Of a DNA stretch of 64,000 nt, positions 63,679 through 64,000 are shown piece by piece (the first letter of the stretch is position 1; the number at the start of each line of letters is the position of its first letter). The position numbers and the translations under genes were made by a program. This DNA comes from an uncultured Alphaproteobacteria bacterium (GTDB taxonomy: Bacteria; Pseudomonadota; Alphaproteobacteria; HIMB59; GCA-002718135). The notes below the pieces were generated by a model. That model saw nothing but the letters and a program-made list of their open reading frames with translations. It was not told the origin of the DNA and ran no database searches. The DNA is taken from positions 290,311 through 354,310 of the forward strand of contig CACNHX010000001.1 in assembly GCA_902620425.1 (NCBI GenBank), read 5' to 3'.

Positions 63679-64000
63679 TCAAATTTTAAATTTATTATCT
63701 TCAAGTCCAGACACATTAACATTTAATGCAAATAGACTACCATCATATTGATTTTTACCTGAATTTGTAGCACTTGTAATAAATAAAGTTTTAAGATCAC
63801 TTCCTCCAAATACACAATTTGTTACATTTTCAACAGGTAGCTCATAGATTTTATCTATTCTTCCTTTAGGATCAATTCTCACTACACATGAACCACCCCA
63901 ACGACAATTCCAAATAAAGCCATCGCTATCAATAGTTGATCCATCTGGAGCACCTCTATCAAAATTGAAGAAAATTTTTTTGTCTGACAAACTACCTTCA
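63679..64000 (-). CDS. SMP-30/gluconolactonase-type lactonase, C-terminal part
   Basis: About 106 C-terminal residues are visible. The frame stays open through the right edge (upstream codons give EGSL), so the TTG at 63990 is not the start. 'DRGAPDGSTIDSDGFIWNCRWGGSCVVRIDPKG', 'ELPVENVTNCVFGG' and 'LKTLFITSAT' are typical of the last propeller blades of the SMP-30/LRE family, including the metal-binding Asp of 'PDG'. It opens sugar lactones and precedes the IlvD/Edd dehydratase, the next step in such pathways. Confidence 0.9.
   Translation of the reverse strand, partial: EGSLSDKKIFFNFDRGAPDGSTIDSDGFIWNCRWGGSCVVRIDPKGRIDKIYELPVENVTNCVFGGSDLKTLFITSATNSGKNQYDGSLFALNVNVSGLEDNKFKI

Noticed and set aside
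63679..63990. Complete 103-residue protein starting at TTG 63990
   Set aside because: The frame remains open to the window edge, and the content is the C-terminal part of an SMP-30 propeller.

Overview
The window looks like a chromosomal segment of a small, AT-rich, probably marine alphaproteobacterium of the SAR11-like or AEGEAN-169/HIMB59-like kind. The reasons are very low G+C (one typical coding line is 13/60 G+C), gaps of mostly 0-100 bases with many 1-20 base overlaps, alphaproteobacterial gene orders (mutY / DUF721 / dsbA-like / smc; ispH-thrB-rnhA; atpI-B-E-F'-F) and a CcrM-type GANTC methyltransferase. Assignment below class level is inference. I see no insertion sequence, prophage, CRISPR array, rRNA or replication origin, and no gene-free stretch over 300 bases.

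1-4.9 kb: a protein cut by the left edge, tRNA-Arg(ACG), an exported SH3-like protein, tRNA-Gln(UUG), a cysteine-rich exported protein followed at once by an exported VCBS/ASPIC-UnbV protein, and small TPR, DUF4396 and DUF4149 proteins. 4.8-10.5 kb: a complete ligase-associated DNA damage response set (PdeM phosphoesterase, Lhr-like helicase, beta-CASP exonuclease, ATP-dependent DNA ligase). Its two halves diverge from one CATATG in which the two start codons touch. 10.4-17.5 kb: ispE, a TPR protein, a cysteine-free uracil-DNA glycosylase, a Slt-type lytic transglycosylase, moaB, rnhB and ccrM. The rnhB-ccrM gap holds a likely small RNA with an anti-Shine-Dalgarno loop and a row of GANTC sites.

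17.5-27.7 kb: a minus-strand two-partner secretion operon. A 1745-residue TpsA exoprotein carries twelve propeller-like repeats, followed by its TpsB transporter, a periplasmic type I binding protein and a SixA-like phosphatase; a MATE exporter lies upstream. 27.8-40.1 kb: a phage-style acetyltransferase-like protein, then a purine block of ten genes (guaB, purE, purK, purC, purD, purF, purN, purM, purL, purQ). It has an IMP dehydrogenase without CBS domains, a PurS-PurL fusion and a PurF that lacks most Fe-S ligands.

40.1-50.3 kb: mutY, DUF721, a DsbA-like protein, a short SMC, the F0 half of ATP synthase, ispH, thrB, rnhA and a YceI protein. 50.3-64 kb: a catabolic region that reads as an oxidative sugar/sugar-acid pathway. 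It holds an FGGY kinase, an EamA transporter, a serine hydrolase, an Ldh-family and an FAD-linked 2-hydroxyacid dehydrogenase, a Gfo/Idh dehydrogenase, an L-rhamnose mutarotase, a COG3618 lactonase-like hydrolase, a PdxA2-like dehydrogenase, an enolase-superfamily dehydratase, a PLP beta-eliminating enzyme, an IlvD/Edd dehydratase and an SMP-30 lactonase cut by the right edge. Together these can mutarotate a sugar, oxidise it to a lactone, open the lactone, dehydrate the acid and burn the lactate-type products.
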